The notes: a model not told the origin generated them from the letters alone. A DNA stretch of 64,000 nt from Ipomoea triloba (GCF_003576645.1 NC_044916.1:3448123-3512122), one strand, 5' to 3'. Positions 1 through 9,998 are shown, numbered from the stretch's first letter. Made by a program: numbers and translations.

Positions 1-337
1 AGTGCAACTCTAAGTTTTTACACTTTACAAGATTCAATGAATTACCCAAACTAGGACTAACATCTATTTGAGCCACTAATCTTGTAAGTAACTTTTGAAA
101 AATAAAGAATTACACAAACTAGGACTAACACCTATTTAAAATATTTTTCAAAAAATGAGTATTTTTTAGAAATCATTTTTCGGAAAACATTTTTTTAGAT
201 TGCATATAAAAATGATATAATTGTATTTTTTTTTGGTGACTAGAGAAACTCGCAATCATTACCTAATGATTTGTATTGGGTAAACTCTACTCTTACGCAA
301 TAGTTTGCAAACTACTTAGGAGGAATGAACTAAGTTA

Positions 338-638
338 GGGTGCGTTTGGTTGGTGGGTTTAGGCATAGGGAATGGGTATGAAAGTGATTGCTTGTGTTTG
401 GTTGATAGGTTTTGTTAATGCTACTATGGGTTTGGAATACCCCATTAATGAGAAAACCCATACCATTATTAAATAAGTGTTTCATCTCCCTTCCTCTTTT
501 CTTCCTCAACTATTAACAATCATTCCCATTCCACCCAACTACCAAACATGCTAAATACTTTCACCAAAACCCATTACCATTACCAAGTATTTGATACCCA
601 TTCCGATTCCGATTCTCATGTGCGAACCAAACACACCC
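338..638. mobile_element. Tourist-like MITE, 301 bp
   Basis: The element starts GGGTGCGTTTGGTTGG and ends with the inverted form ACCAAACACACCC. It is flanked by TTA on both sides (335-337 and 639-641), the 3-bp target duplication typical of PIF/Harbinger elements. It has no coding capacity. The same family recurs inverted at 11627-11927 and as three nested copies at 35287-36194. Confidence 0.85.
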
Positions 639-973
639 TTAGAAAAATCTTATGTGATAGACTCGACAACGAGAGCACTGACAATATCTAATTTCATCTC
701 ATTTTGAAGCTTGAGTATTTACTTGAAACTTTTTTTTTTTTTTTTGGTTTAGTTTGATAGCTTAATAGCATTTTTCACTAAAGTTTGAAAACTTATTTGA
801 TATTTAAAACATTTTTTATAATCATGTCGCTTAACCATAAGGTCTTTGGTCAAAGAAGTTACTTAAATTTTAAATATTTATATTATTGTAATTTGTAAAT
901 AATAATAATAATTTCTTTTATAAATTTGATATTTATATTTTAAGAAATAACTAACATATAACTCTATATTAAT
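639..973. other. AT-rich spacer
   Basis: AT-rich sequence between the MITE and the LINE remnant, with a T run near 730 and TAA runs near 900. I see no gene, RNA or clear element. Confidence 0.5.
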
Positions 974-1290
974 GTGTATTCCGTGGAATCGCTACCTGTG
1001 CGATATTTGGGTGTTTCTCTTGATGCCCAAAAACTTAAAATTGCTAAATTTGGCCCCCTTACTAACTCTATCAATAATTCCCTTTCTGCCTGGAAAGGAT
1101 ATTCCCTCTCATATGCAGGCAGATTAGAGTTGATTAACTCGGTCCTACAAGGGGTCGTGGTTTTTTGGATCCAACAATTTCATCTCCCCCTTACAGTTAT
1201 TGATCACATTAATTCATTGTGCAGGAGATTACTTTGGATGATTTAGGATGATTTATGTATACCCAAAGAGGGAGGGCGCAAGTTTTACTG
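974..1290 (+). pseudogene. LINE reverse transcriptase fragment
   Basis: The frame reads RYLGVSLDAQKL, then LSYAGRLELINSVLQG, then LCRRLLWM. This is the conserved C-terminal stretch after the reverse transcriptase palm of plant L1-type LINEs (typically YLGVPL, LSYAGRLQLI, RFLW). After a frame break at about 1243 the sequence continues LCIPKEGGRK, the usual next LINE motif. The upstream polymerase and endonuclease are absent. An inverted-repeat element then interrupts the LINE, and its 3' end follows at 2345-2850. It is a dead 5'-truncated copy. Confidence 0.85.
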
Positions 1291-1842
1291 TGTACCGCAC
1301 ATCAAAACGAAGTCGTTTTGATTAATGAAAACAAACGACCTTCGTTCCGTGCAAGTGCAGTTTCCTTTCAACACAACCGCAGTTTCCTTTTTGATATAAC
1401 TGCAGTTTCATTAGACATTATACACTGAAATATGTGAAATTGTTATTCAGTTTTCTTTCAATACAACTATAGTTTCATTGGTCAAAATACACCAAAAAAT
1501 GTAAAACTAGTATTTAGTATTAGTTCAACACAACTACAATTCCCTTTAAGCACAACTGCAGTTCATTTTCGATATAACTGCAGTATCCAAAAATGTAAAA
1601 CTGTTATTCAGTATCAGTTCAACACAACTGCATTTCCCTTTCAACACAACTATCGTTCCTTTTCGATATAACTGCAATTTCATTCGATAATATTAAAATA
1701 AATGTGAGGCAGTATCTTTTGAGATGAACTGTAGTATCAGTTGCGAAGTTCCGTTACGACTTACGGACGCCGTTTCTCCTACTTACTGAAACGGCATCGT
1801 TTTGTGACCATGGCATTGTGGACCATATGATATCCACCGTAT
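1279..1842. mobile_element. Inverted-repeat element with internal minisatellite (copy 3)
   Basis: The left end (TTTACTGTG, then AAAACGAAGTCGTTTTG) and the reverse complement of the right end (TTATACGGTGG, then AAAACGATGCCGTTTCAG) are related to the ends of the better preserved element at 13268-13849. Between them, about 1335-1690 is a degenerate array of roughly 20-30 bp units built on CAACACAACTGCAGTTTCC. No ORF is seen. It sits inside the LINE: the LINE-like words to the left (PKEGGR) and right (PEEGGLD) of the insert are similar, as an imperfect target duplication would leave. Confidence 0.55.
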
Positions 1843-2029
1843 AACGACCGGAGGAAGGGGGGCTTGATTGTTGTAGCTTTTATTGTACTGTTAATTATTT
1901 TTTTAGTTGTAGGTAGCAATGAGAGATTAGGTAAAGGTAAGAATGTGCGTATGATCCCATAAAGTGAAAGCATTGTGTTTGTTTTGTTGGAAATGGTTAT
2001 GTTGAATGCAAGTGGTAGTGTTATGTTGT
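1843..2029. other. LINE-derived spacer
   Basis: The start (CCGGAGGAAGGGGGGCTTGA) reads PEEGGL as LINEs do after the reverse transcriptase. The rest is not recognisable. Confidence 0.35.
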
Positions 2030-2289
2030 GAAAAAAAAAAAAAAAAAAATTTTTAAAAAAAAAAAAAAAAAAATTTTTAAAAAAAAAAAAAAAAAAATTT
2101 TTAAAAAAAAAAAAAAAAAAATTTTTAAAAAAAAAAAAAAAAAAATTTTTAAAAAAAAAAAAAAAAAAATTTTTAAAAAAAAAAAAAAAAAAATTTTTAA
2201 AAAAAAAAAAAAAAAAATTTTTAAAAAAAAAAAAAAAAAAATTTTTAAAAAAAAAAAAAAAAAAATTTTTAAAAAAAAAAAAAAAAAAG
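2030..2289. repeat. Perfect 24-bp array, T5A19, ten T blocks
   Basis: T5 blocks start at 2050, 2074, 2098 and so on every 24 bases to 2266, separated by exactly 19 A. Read in frame it gives a meaningless Lys/Ile/Phe repeat. It could be a real satellite grown from a LINE poly-A, or a sequencing or assembly product. Confidence 0.9.
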
Positions 2290-2344
2290 AAAGAGGTGCT
2301 CTACCTTTTAAATGTTTATGGCCAAACTTTTTTTTTTTTTTTTT

Positions 2345-2850
2345 GAAAAACTGTTTATGGCCAAACTTTATCCCTCAGAATAATCGTTTATCAAATATTC
2401 ACATGGCTATGCTGGAAAGGTAGACTCCCCACAAAAGACAACTTGAAGTAACTTTGGGAACACTATTTCTATAAAGGGAGCACTTAAATGGGTGTACAGG
2501 GATGCGCGTGGAGCCCCATCACACTCAAAAATCGAACCCTTGGCCAATTTTTGTTCAGTCTATCACGTTTGGAAGGCTAGAAATGTCTTTATATTCGAAA
2601 GATTACAAGCAGTGGTGGCAAAGACCAAAGCAGTCGATCACATTTAATGTGTTTGGGATCAATTTGGTTTTGTGGAATTGTATTAATAACATGGTTAAAT
2701 ATGCAAGTCTTTTGCGTGAGTAACTTAGCAGTTGTGCTATTACCTCAATTAAGGCTATAACTTTCTGTGTTATTTTCCTAGGGTGTGCCGTAGTAATGAT
2801 TGTACATGCTAGTGTGGTTTGAATAAAACTTAACATTTACCAAAAAAAAC
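2345..2850 (+). pseudogene. LINE 3' end with poly-A
   Basis: Position 2395 onward reads FTWLCWKGRLPTKDNL, the zinc-binding region typical of plant LINE ORF2 C-termini. In another frame, 2558-2630 reads VYHVWKARNVFIFERLQ, the usual YHLWRARN..IF tail. Stops and frame changes separate these blocks. The copy ends in an A-rich tail at about 2840-2850 after AATAAAACTTAACATTTACC. With 974-1290 it represents one decayed, interrupted LINE. Confidence 0.8.
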
Positions 2851-3541
2851 AAATAGTTTGATACTATAGCATCTTTCCCAAAGCAAGACAGCATCCAATT
2901 ACATAACACAGCCACCACCAAAATAAATTACTCCGTATAATAATACTCATGAATGCGTCTAGAGCTGGTATGATGGGTCCCTTGGGGGACATCCGATAGT
3001 TGGTACGATGGAAAATAGATTTTATGTGGACCATTCATGTTAGTGGTATCCTTATTTTAGTAAATACTAAATGTTATGATTTGTTATGCATGCTAAGGAG
3101 GTCGGTCGGTAAAGTAGATAGGTCATGTGATGGCAAAAGCTAATGGGTTCCTTGCTTGTTATTTTTCTAAGTGCGCTCAGCCCTCTTGTATGAATGCACC
3201 TTCTAAGGGTGCAAAGCAGTTAAGCAGATCCCATTTTAGAAAGGACTTAAGACAATTTAATGCTAAAATTATTGATTGGAGTATTTTTGTGTTTTTTTTT
3301 AGTATTATTGACTTTGCTATTAAGGCTCAAACCCCCATCCCTTTTATGTAGGGATGCAATCGGATGTCACTAGACCACAAGGTATTTGACAAGTATTTTT
3401 GTGTTATGTTGTCTATCATTACACAATTACACTTCATTTTTAATAGTTGTGTTGATCAGTAATCGACTAGTTAAAAATCATAAAACCAACAAAATTATTA
3501 TGAAGTATTTATTACATCTATAATAATAGTGAAAATCATTG
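2851..3541. other. Unassigned intergenic DNA
   Basis: No gene recognised. A 74-codon open frame (3127-3351, +) has no recognisable motif and no promoter context, so it is treated as chance. Confidence 0.4.
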
Positions 3542-3591
3542 TTGAAAAATGTCGGATTTCTTTGGTTGAAAAAAAAAAAAAAAAAAAAAAA

Positions 3592-4068
3592 NNNNNNNNN
3601 NNNNNNNNNNNNNNNNNNNNNNNNNNNNNNNNNNNNNNNNNNNNNNNNNNNNNNNNNNNNNNNNNNNNNNNNNNNNNNNNNNNNNNNNNNNNNNNNNNNN
3701 NNNNNNNNNNNNNNNNNNNNNNNNNNNNNNNNNNNNNNNNNNNNNNNNNNNNNNNNNNNNNNNNNNNNNNNNNNNNNNNNNNNNNNNNNNNNNNNNNNNN
3801 NNNNNNNNNNNNNNNNNNNNNNNNNNNNNNNNNNNNNNNNNNNNNNNNNNNNNNNNNNNNNNNNNNNNNNNNNNNNNNNNNNNNNNNNNNNNNNNNNNNN
3901 NNNNNNNNNNNNNNNNNNNNNNNNNNNNNNNNNNNNNNNNNNNNNNNNNNNNNNNNNNNNNNNNNNNNNNNNNNNNNNNNNNNNNNNNNNNNNNNNNNNN
4001 NNNNNNNNNNNNNNNNNNNNNNNNNNNNNNNNNNNNNNNNNNNNNNNNNNNNNNNNNNNNNNNNNNNN
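3592..4068. other. Assembly gap, 477 N, with duplicated edges
   Basis: About 40 bases before the gap the sequence reads TTGAAAAATGTCGGATTTC then TTTGGTTG plus a poly-A run. Immediately after the gap almost the same words and poly-A recur. The two contig ends therefore probably overlap, and the true gap may be much smaller than drawn. Confidence 0.9.
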
Positions 4069-5035
4069 TTGAAAAATGTCGGATTTTTTTGGTTGAAAAA
4101 AAAAAAAAAAAAAAAAAAAGTCTTCTAAAGTGACAAGTACTTTCCAACAACTTTTCCAGTGGTGATATAGTTTGGTGACTTATGGTCGCACGAATTCTAA
4201 TGTTCTAAATTCTAATCACGTAAAAAGAGTCAAAATTTTGAACTAGATAAGAAAGTTTAATTTAAATAATAATTTTAAAAAAAAAAAGAAAAAAAAAAGA
4301 AGCAAACTTACCATGTTTACTAGTTTTTTTTCGACAAACGTGAAAAAAAATTCAAACCGCACACACAGAGTGATAGAAGTGGTTAAGTTTCTCTCACAAT
4401 TACTTATTAATTACTTATTATCGATCTTGTGATAGAAGTGGTTAAGTTTCTCTCACAATTACTTATTAATTACTTATTATCGATCTTCATGAATATTATT
4501 TTAGTGTATAATAGGAAAATAATAAATTAATTAAGATTTTTCATAGAAGTAATATCCATAGTTACGTTGGTCGGGATATCCCGACTTCCTCCTCCTATAT
4601 AAAAAAAATGATTTTTAAATAACATTTGTCTCAAGTTACAAAAATATATAGATTGATGCTAGTATAAATGTCACAACTGCATGCATTGCTAACGAGTATA
4701 TGTCCTATTTGAACATCTTCATGGTCCATGGATATAATTTCCTATTTACCTATTATCTCCATGGATATTGCCTCTATGGATTTTTATTCATTTTCAACCC
4801 ATAATATCAAATTTCTACACAAAATGTTATTAAACTAAAATAATTTGATTTTTCAAAATTTAAAACTTTATTCGCTCGAATTTAATTAATTTAATGTAAA
4901 ATATAAATTTGTAATATAAATAATAATATTTTAGTACAATTTAACATTACTGTTAAAATTTTATTTTATTCCACAATAATAATATAGTATAAAACATCCA
5001 TTACATTTAATTATCGAAATTACTATATCGTTCTC
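4069..5035. other. AT-rich DNA with a 59-bp tandem duplication
   Basis: At 4370-4487 a 59-bp unit beginning GTGATAGAAGTGGTTAAG is repeated twice, virtually identical, so it is recent. The rest is AT-rich with no gene seen. Confidence 0.7.
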
Positions 5036-5515
5036 ACAAATGTTCAAGCAATGCATTACGGAGTGCACAATGAACATTTTTATCTTTAATTTGTCAATGT
5101 CGAGTAAGAAATTCTTGAAATAGAATATTATTATCTCTAGCTATACCAAATTTATAAATTGGTGTTTTCTTGTTTTCAAAAGAAAAAAAAAATTGGTGTT
5201 TCCCTCCAACTTTGTATATCAACTTGTTCATCACGTTTATCATCAATGATCATATTGTGCATTATAATACATGATGACATTATATCATGTAATTCACGTT
5301 TATCCCTAAAATGACAAAATGTACTAGTCCCTTGACTATTGCAAATCGTGATTGGACAACCCCAAATGCATGTTCTACATCTTCTGTACACGATTGGTGC
5401 ATTATCACAAATAATTTTTTTTGGCTCTCGTGGTTCATAAATAGTTTGTACCAAGATTGACCATTTTAGATATAATGGTTTACTATTAGACGACAACACC
5501 TAAGAATTGTACTAT
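5036..5515 (-). pseudogene. PIF/Harbinger transposase C-terminal remnant
   Basis: Read on the minus strand in pieces: KWSILVQTIYEPREPKK, then EDVEHAFGVVQSRFAIVKG, then ELHDIMSSCIIMHNMIID, then FQEFLTRH and ALRNALLEHLW. These are the ordered C-terminal blocks of plant PIF/Harbinger DDE transposases (DVERAFGVLQ.RFAIV..., IM.ACIILHNMI, ALRNALIEHLW). The pieces lie in at least two frames and the N-terminal catalytic part is missing, so it is dead. Tourist-type MITEs in this window could in principle have used relatives of it. Confidence 0.85.
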
Positions 5516-6295
5516 TGCAAAGAGAGATCATCAATTTGATCAATATTTTGATAATTTGGAAGAAAATGAGGATGTACTCAAAGATTATTAATTTTATTTT
5601 CTTGAAGTTATATTTTATTTTTTGAAGTTGTGTTGTATTTTTAATATATATAAATTTTATATGTCATATGTATTTTAATTTTTATTATATGTTGCAGTTA
5701 TGTTTGATGTATTTAAATTTTAACTAACATATATTCAATATTAGTCTTGTTTCAATTGTCTCAATGAGATATTTAAAATGGTATAATTTTTTTTAATAAT
5801 ACAAATTTTAAATGGTGTAAATAGAATTTGTTATTTGCACCACCTTCATTAAAATTAGTTAAACATTATGTTTTTTATTTAAAATATTTATTCTTTATTA
5901 TTTATTTTTATTTCAAATTGTGATAGTATAATAATTTTGTCTATAATATTTTAAAATTATTTATTTAAAATATTTATCATGATTTCAAACTGTGATAGTA
6001 TAATAATTTTATCTATAATAATTTTTAATTATTTTTTATAGTATCTAACATTTAATAAATTTTAATGATAAACTTAATTTTTTTTTGTTATTCTAATATT
6101 CTTTATAACTCAAATTTTTTGTATTCATTATTTTACCTTATTATAATAATATAATAAATTAATTTTGAATCATTAAAAACTGTTAAAAAAAAACACATCA
6201 ACATCACAATAAAATATAATAAGAAAAATTTCAATCCAATATAATATTCTCATGAGTACAATTAGAGCGTACATATTCATTGTTACTATTAATTC
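5516..6295. other. AT-rich DNA downstream of the PIF remnant
   Basis: Very AT-rich. At 5810-5850 two facing copies of an AATGGTG(T/C)AAATAG-like word form an inverted repeat resembling the element ends near 62860. No gene seen. Confidence 0.4.
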
Positions 6296-6299
6296 GATT

Positions 6300-6830
6300 C
6301 ACATATGGAGTAATTCATGCATCTGCACAATCATATTTAAATAAGCCCATTATGGAGTAATAGTAGACATTGAATACCCTCATGTCAATTTTACTTTAAC
6401 ATAATGATTATTATTAAGATAAATAATTAAATTAAATTAAATAACTATTTAAAAATTTAAAAATAAAAATATTTAAAAAACAAAAAAAAAACAAAAACAA
6501 AAACAAAACCAGAATAACCCATCGCCGGCGATGGGTTGTTGTTTTTGTTTTCTTTTATGTTTTTATTTTTAAAATTTTAAATAATTATTTAATTTTATTT
6601 TATTAAAATAATATTTTTAATTCAAATATTTTTTTTTAAAATTTTATTTCTAATACTTAATTTTTATGTAATTAAATTACATTTGATTATAGTAATGTAA
6701 ATAGTTATATTTACAACCTAATTATTATTTACATCCCCTATTAATTTTTTTTTTTTTAGTACTACACCTTTTAGAATTTCAAAGTAATACAAATAGCAAC
6801 ACCTTTCAAAATGGACTAGTGCACCTACAA
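6300..6830. mobile_element. MITE-like element, related copy at 62440-62885
   Basis: The left part (CTGCACAATCATATTTAAA, then GTAATAGTAGACATTG, then TGTCAATTTTACTTTAAC) and the right part (AAATAGCAACACC at about 6790) match corresponding parts of 62440-62560 and 62690-62880 in the same order. No coding capacity. The middle is the hairpin annotated separately. Confidence 0.6.
6410..6625. repeat. Long hairpin with GC-rich perfect palindrome core
   Basis: The centre at 6516-6537 is a perfect 22-bp palindrome with core CCCATCGCCGGCGATGGG. The flanking AT-rich arms remain complementary, with small indels, for about 90-100 bases on each side. A foldback transposon is the simplest reading. Confidence 0.75.
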
Positions 6831-6942
6831 ATTTGCATGTGCAACTTCTCTCTCTCTCTCTCTTCATTAATACAAGAACATCTTATTTTGACTGAACATT
6901 CCTCCTAGGTCCCAATTAGCTGGCCCCACAATCTGCCTAAAA

Positions 6943-7024
6943 AAAACCCCACAAATTTGCCTGAGGTCCTTCTCTCCAAAACAAAACCCCACAAATTTGC
7001 GTGAGGTCCTTCTCTCTTCAATAT
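6943..7024. repeat. 40-bp tandem duplication
   Basis: The word CCCCACAAATTTGC starts at 6947 and again at 6987. The rest of the unit (TGAGGTCCTTCTCTC) also repeats. Confidence 0.8.
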
Positions 7025-7037
7025 TACAAGAAAATGT

Positions 7038-7672
7038 TAGGAAAAAATGACACTTTCCCCCCTAAATTATAGACTTATAATATTTTTTTTCTCTCTAAAT
7101 CATTTATATACTTGCATTTATCCTCTCAATTATTTTAAAAGTGACAAATTTTTCTCTTTAGTGTTAAATGGACATTTATAGCATTAAAAATAATTATTTC
7201 ATTTATTTTTTTATCCAACAAATTATTATTTATATGTATGAATAACAACAGTTTGATTTGAATGTAACTGAACACTATATCAAGTTATCAACTGAACTAA
7301 AATAACAAGGATTGTTCTTGTTACAATTCAGAACCGGACAAAAATAAAATTTATTTATTTTTGTAAATTATATTTTCTATTTTAAAATAGTTTAAATTCA
7401 ACAATCATTATATTTTTTGGGTTCCAAATCATAACAACAACCATTTCTGTTATTTAAGTTCAGTTGCTATAGTGTTCGGTTCTTTTCAAATAGAGCCGTA
7501 GTCATCCCTACATATAAGCAATACTTTGTTAGAGAAAAAAAATAAATGAAATAATTATTTTAAGGATAAAAATGTTCATTTAAGTATTTAAGATCAAAGG
7601 ATAAAAATTAAGGGAGCAAATATGAGTACATAAATAATTCAAAGAAAAAAGTGTAATAAATATTTTCCCAGC
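7038..7672. mobile_element. Foldback/MITE element with ~200-bp arms
   Basis: The left arm, from GGAAAAAATGACACTTT to about 7240, matches the reverse complement of about 7480-7672 (ends in AAGTGTAATAAATATTTTCCC) block by block, for example TAATTATTTCATTTATTTTT in both arms. The loop, about 7240-7480, is unrelated. No ORF. Confidence 0.7.
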
Positions 7673-7732
7673 ATCTTATTTTGCGTCAATATTTTTCATT
7701 TTAAAAATGAAACCGGTTCGTCCATTGCGTCA

Positions 7733-7740
7733 ATATATAT
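7733..7740 (+). promoter_or_regulatory. Candidate TATA box
   Basis: TATATAT about 130 bases upstream of the ATG at 7867, at the point where base composition changes from AT-rich to gene-like. Placement is reasonable for a plant promoter but rests on sequence alone. Confidence 0.35.
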
Positions 7741-7866
7741 GGACCCTTCTTCCGTGCTCGCTTGTCCCTTGTCCCTCAGTAGCACAGCGTTGTTTCTTTC
7801 TTCCTGCTCTCTTCACCCTCTATAGCTTTCTTTTCTGGAGGTCTCGACCTTGGAAAGTGGGAAACA

Positions 7867-8433
7867 ATGCAAATGCAAGAAAAACACAACCAACAAGAGT
7901 TCCTAACACCCCCCACTCCAAAACTAATTCTCTCCAAAAAGAGGTCGAGCTTCTGGGACAAAATAGCGCTTATCGTCATCTTCTTTCTCATGTTCATCCC
8001 CTTTGTATCTGGCATCGTCATAGAAGCCAAATACTCATCACTTTCTCACAGCCATGGCCCATCCATCACGGCCCCCCGGAAACTATTGGTCCAAACTCTC
8101 TCAAACCGAAGGCAGAGCCCAGCGGTTCATGGAGATCCGCGGCTTGGGAGATTGCTACGCTCTGGTTCTGATGACCACAGCCGAATCTTAATGGACGAAC
8201 CACCAAAGCAGAGCCCAGCTGCTCATGGAGATCCGCGGCATCGGAGATTGCTACGTTCTGGTTCTGATGACCACAGCCGAATCTTAATGGACGAACCACC
8301 AAAGCAGAGCCCAGCGGCCCATGGAGATCCGCGGCTTGGGAGATTGCTACGCTCTGATGACCACAGCCGACTCTTAATGGACGAACCACCAAAGCAGAGC
8401 CCAGCGGCCCATGGAGATCCGCGGCTAGAATGA
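7867..8433 (+). CDS. Tandem-repeat single-pass membrane/secreted protein, unknown
   Basis: A 188-residue single-exon ORF. Residues 1-32 are polar, residues about 33-52 form one strong hydrophobic segment (IALIVIFFLMFIPFVSGIVI) that could be a signal anchor, and residues 83-188 are tandem copies of a 32-residue unit (QSPAAHGDPRLGRLLRS, then DDHSRILMDEPPK): full units at 83-114 and 115-146, a 30-residue unit at 147-176, then a partial unit. Units are joined by basic residues (RRQ, PPKQ), as in precursors cut into peptides. Differences between units include an in-frame 6-bp loss and several silent changes, so the frame looks maintained. I do not recognise a family. A peptide-hormone precursor is one idea; a lineage-specific orphan or a chance ORF over a DNA minisatellite are alternatives. 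The start chosen is the first ATG of this frame; a second Met lies two codons later. Confidence 0.6.
   Translation: MQMQEKHNQQEFLTPPTPKLILSKKRSSFWDKIALIVIFFLMFIPFVSGIVIEAKYSSLSHSHGPSITAPRKLLVQTLSNRRQSPAVHGDPRLGRLLRSGSDDHSRILMDEPPKQSPAAHGDPRHRRLLRSGSDDHSRILMDEPPKQSPAAHGDPRLGRLLRSDDHSRLLMDEPPKQSPAAHGDPRLE
8113..8424. repeat. 96-bp coding minisatellite
   Basis: Unit starts are at 8113, 8209, 8305 and 8395, giving periods of 96, 96 and 90. The 90-bp unit lost six bases (codons Ser-Gly). All periods are multiples of three, so the opposite strand is also open across the array. Confidence 0.95.
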
Positions 8434-9599
8434 AGGTACTATGTCAATATGCATGCTGTGTTAAGCTAGGGAAGGATCATTGTATTATACTTTTCATAGT
8501 CTGTTTGCTGATAATGCTGCTACTATATTTATTTACTTCTGTTGAATGTCTTTGATTAATGGGATCTTTGACCTGGCTCACGGATTCTCCCAAGTTTTTG
8601 TCCTGTTTGAATCTATGGAGTGTGTGTTATATATCTGAGTATTTACTCCCTGCCTATACACTGCACTTATAATCTCAAGTCGTTAGTTATTTACCAGTTT
8701 TCACCGCTCATAACGTTCCTAACTGTTCAATGATTGTGTGGCGGATGCAAAGTTGCAGATACTCTTGGGGTTAGAGGGGTTGGGGACTTACAAGAGATTG
8801 AAAAGGTAAAGTAATTTGAAAAGAAATACAAGAGATTGAGTTTCTATCACCACTACTTTAAAGTTTAAAAGCAACCTTTGCCTTTGTGTTCCAGATACTC
8901 TTGGGGTTGGAGGGGTTGGGGACTTTTAGAAAATAACAAAAGAGAAGTGTAAGCAAAAAACCCTTTTTAGATTAAAGTACGTAGTCGGAACACGTTTTTA
9001 AGAATGTGGAGAACCAAATCCAGATTTTTGGCAGTAACGTAACTGCCCACAATTTTTATTTTTTGACAATTTTTTCTCGACAGCTCACTAGGAATAAATG
9101 GTTTGGACTGATAAGACCAAAAAAGTGATGAGTTAGGGTTGAACCAAGTCAAATTAATAAGAAAATATCACTGTACTACTTGGCTACCCAATGAATAAGT
9201 TAGGCTCTCCTTATTATCAGTGTAAGTGTATCTCACCTTTAAAAGTATATCTCATATTTATATTATTAAATTTGAAATTACTTCAATTTTCTTTACATCC
9301 TGTATTAATAAATTCATATAGTTTTTAGTAGAAATATATATAATAACAAAAAAAATATTAAAAACCAGATTTAAAATAGTGAGTTGAAAGCTAGAAATAG
9401 GATTTTTGACAGGCAATAAGCACTTAAATAATATAATTCAAGTGTACCATTTTTTTCTAGAGGAAAAGGTGGTTAAGGTGCAAAGGAAAAGGAATCAACT
9501 GAGGAATCCGAATTGGACCTAAATGGAACCCACAGTGGCAATACAAAAATTAAAAAAAAAATAAAAAATTGTTGTTGTATTACCTAACAAGCGATAAAC
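8434..9599. other. Unassigned intergenic DNA
   Basis: Downstream region of the repeat-protein gene. A word of about 30 bp (GATACTCTTGGGGTT, then GGGGTTGGGGACT) occurs near 8758 and again near 8893. No gene or RNA recognised. Confidence 0.4.
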
Positions 9600-9998
9600 T
9601 TACCGTCTTGAGGTTAGCCTTAGCCCAACGCCCCAACATACGGAGTCAACCGCCGTCAACCGTCGTAAATCCACTGCGAGCACCGACCAACATTGCCGCC
9701 GGTTGATGAACCAAAACCGATCCGGATCACCGACAACGAGATTCCGGCCTCCGTCGCCGGACCGACGGTTTTCAACACCAAAGGAGACACGGGCGAGAGG
9801 CAGGGACCACACGAGACTTTTTTTGGGACAATAAACGTATTGATAGCGACTGTTGCTCCGCCATTGCACCCCGACCCCGGCGTGTTTGATCGGCACTTTC
9901 TTTATTCTCCGACGCTCCCTGGCCATTGCGACTTTCTTACACATGAAAGGGATGGCCTTGCAAAGCCGAGGTGGCTTTAAAATAAAATGATTGGCCAC
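9600..9998 (-). other. GC-rich segment, possible orphan exon
   Basis: A GC-rich block, with many CG dinucleotides, in AT-rich surroundings. The minus strand is open for 132 codons from an ATG at 9998 and contains ACG|GTAAGT, a good splice donor, at about 9600. The plus strand is also open for 95 codons. No domain is recognisable in either. It may be a first exon whose gene is lost, or a transposon-derived GC-rich patch. Confidence 0.3.

Noticed and set aside
2028..2423. 131-codon Lys-rich ORF
   Set aside because: It is only the translation of the T5A19 array running into LINE debris; no protein-like content.
3529..4150. Long open frames across the first gap
   Set aside because: They consist of N and flanking poly-A/poly-T; open only because N gives no stops.
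8066..8392. 108-codon minus-strand ORF
   Set aside because: Antisense shadow of the 96-bp coding repeat; open because all periods are multiples of three.
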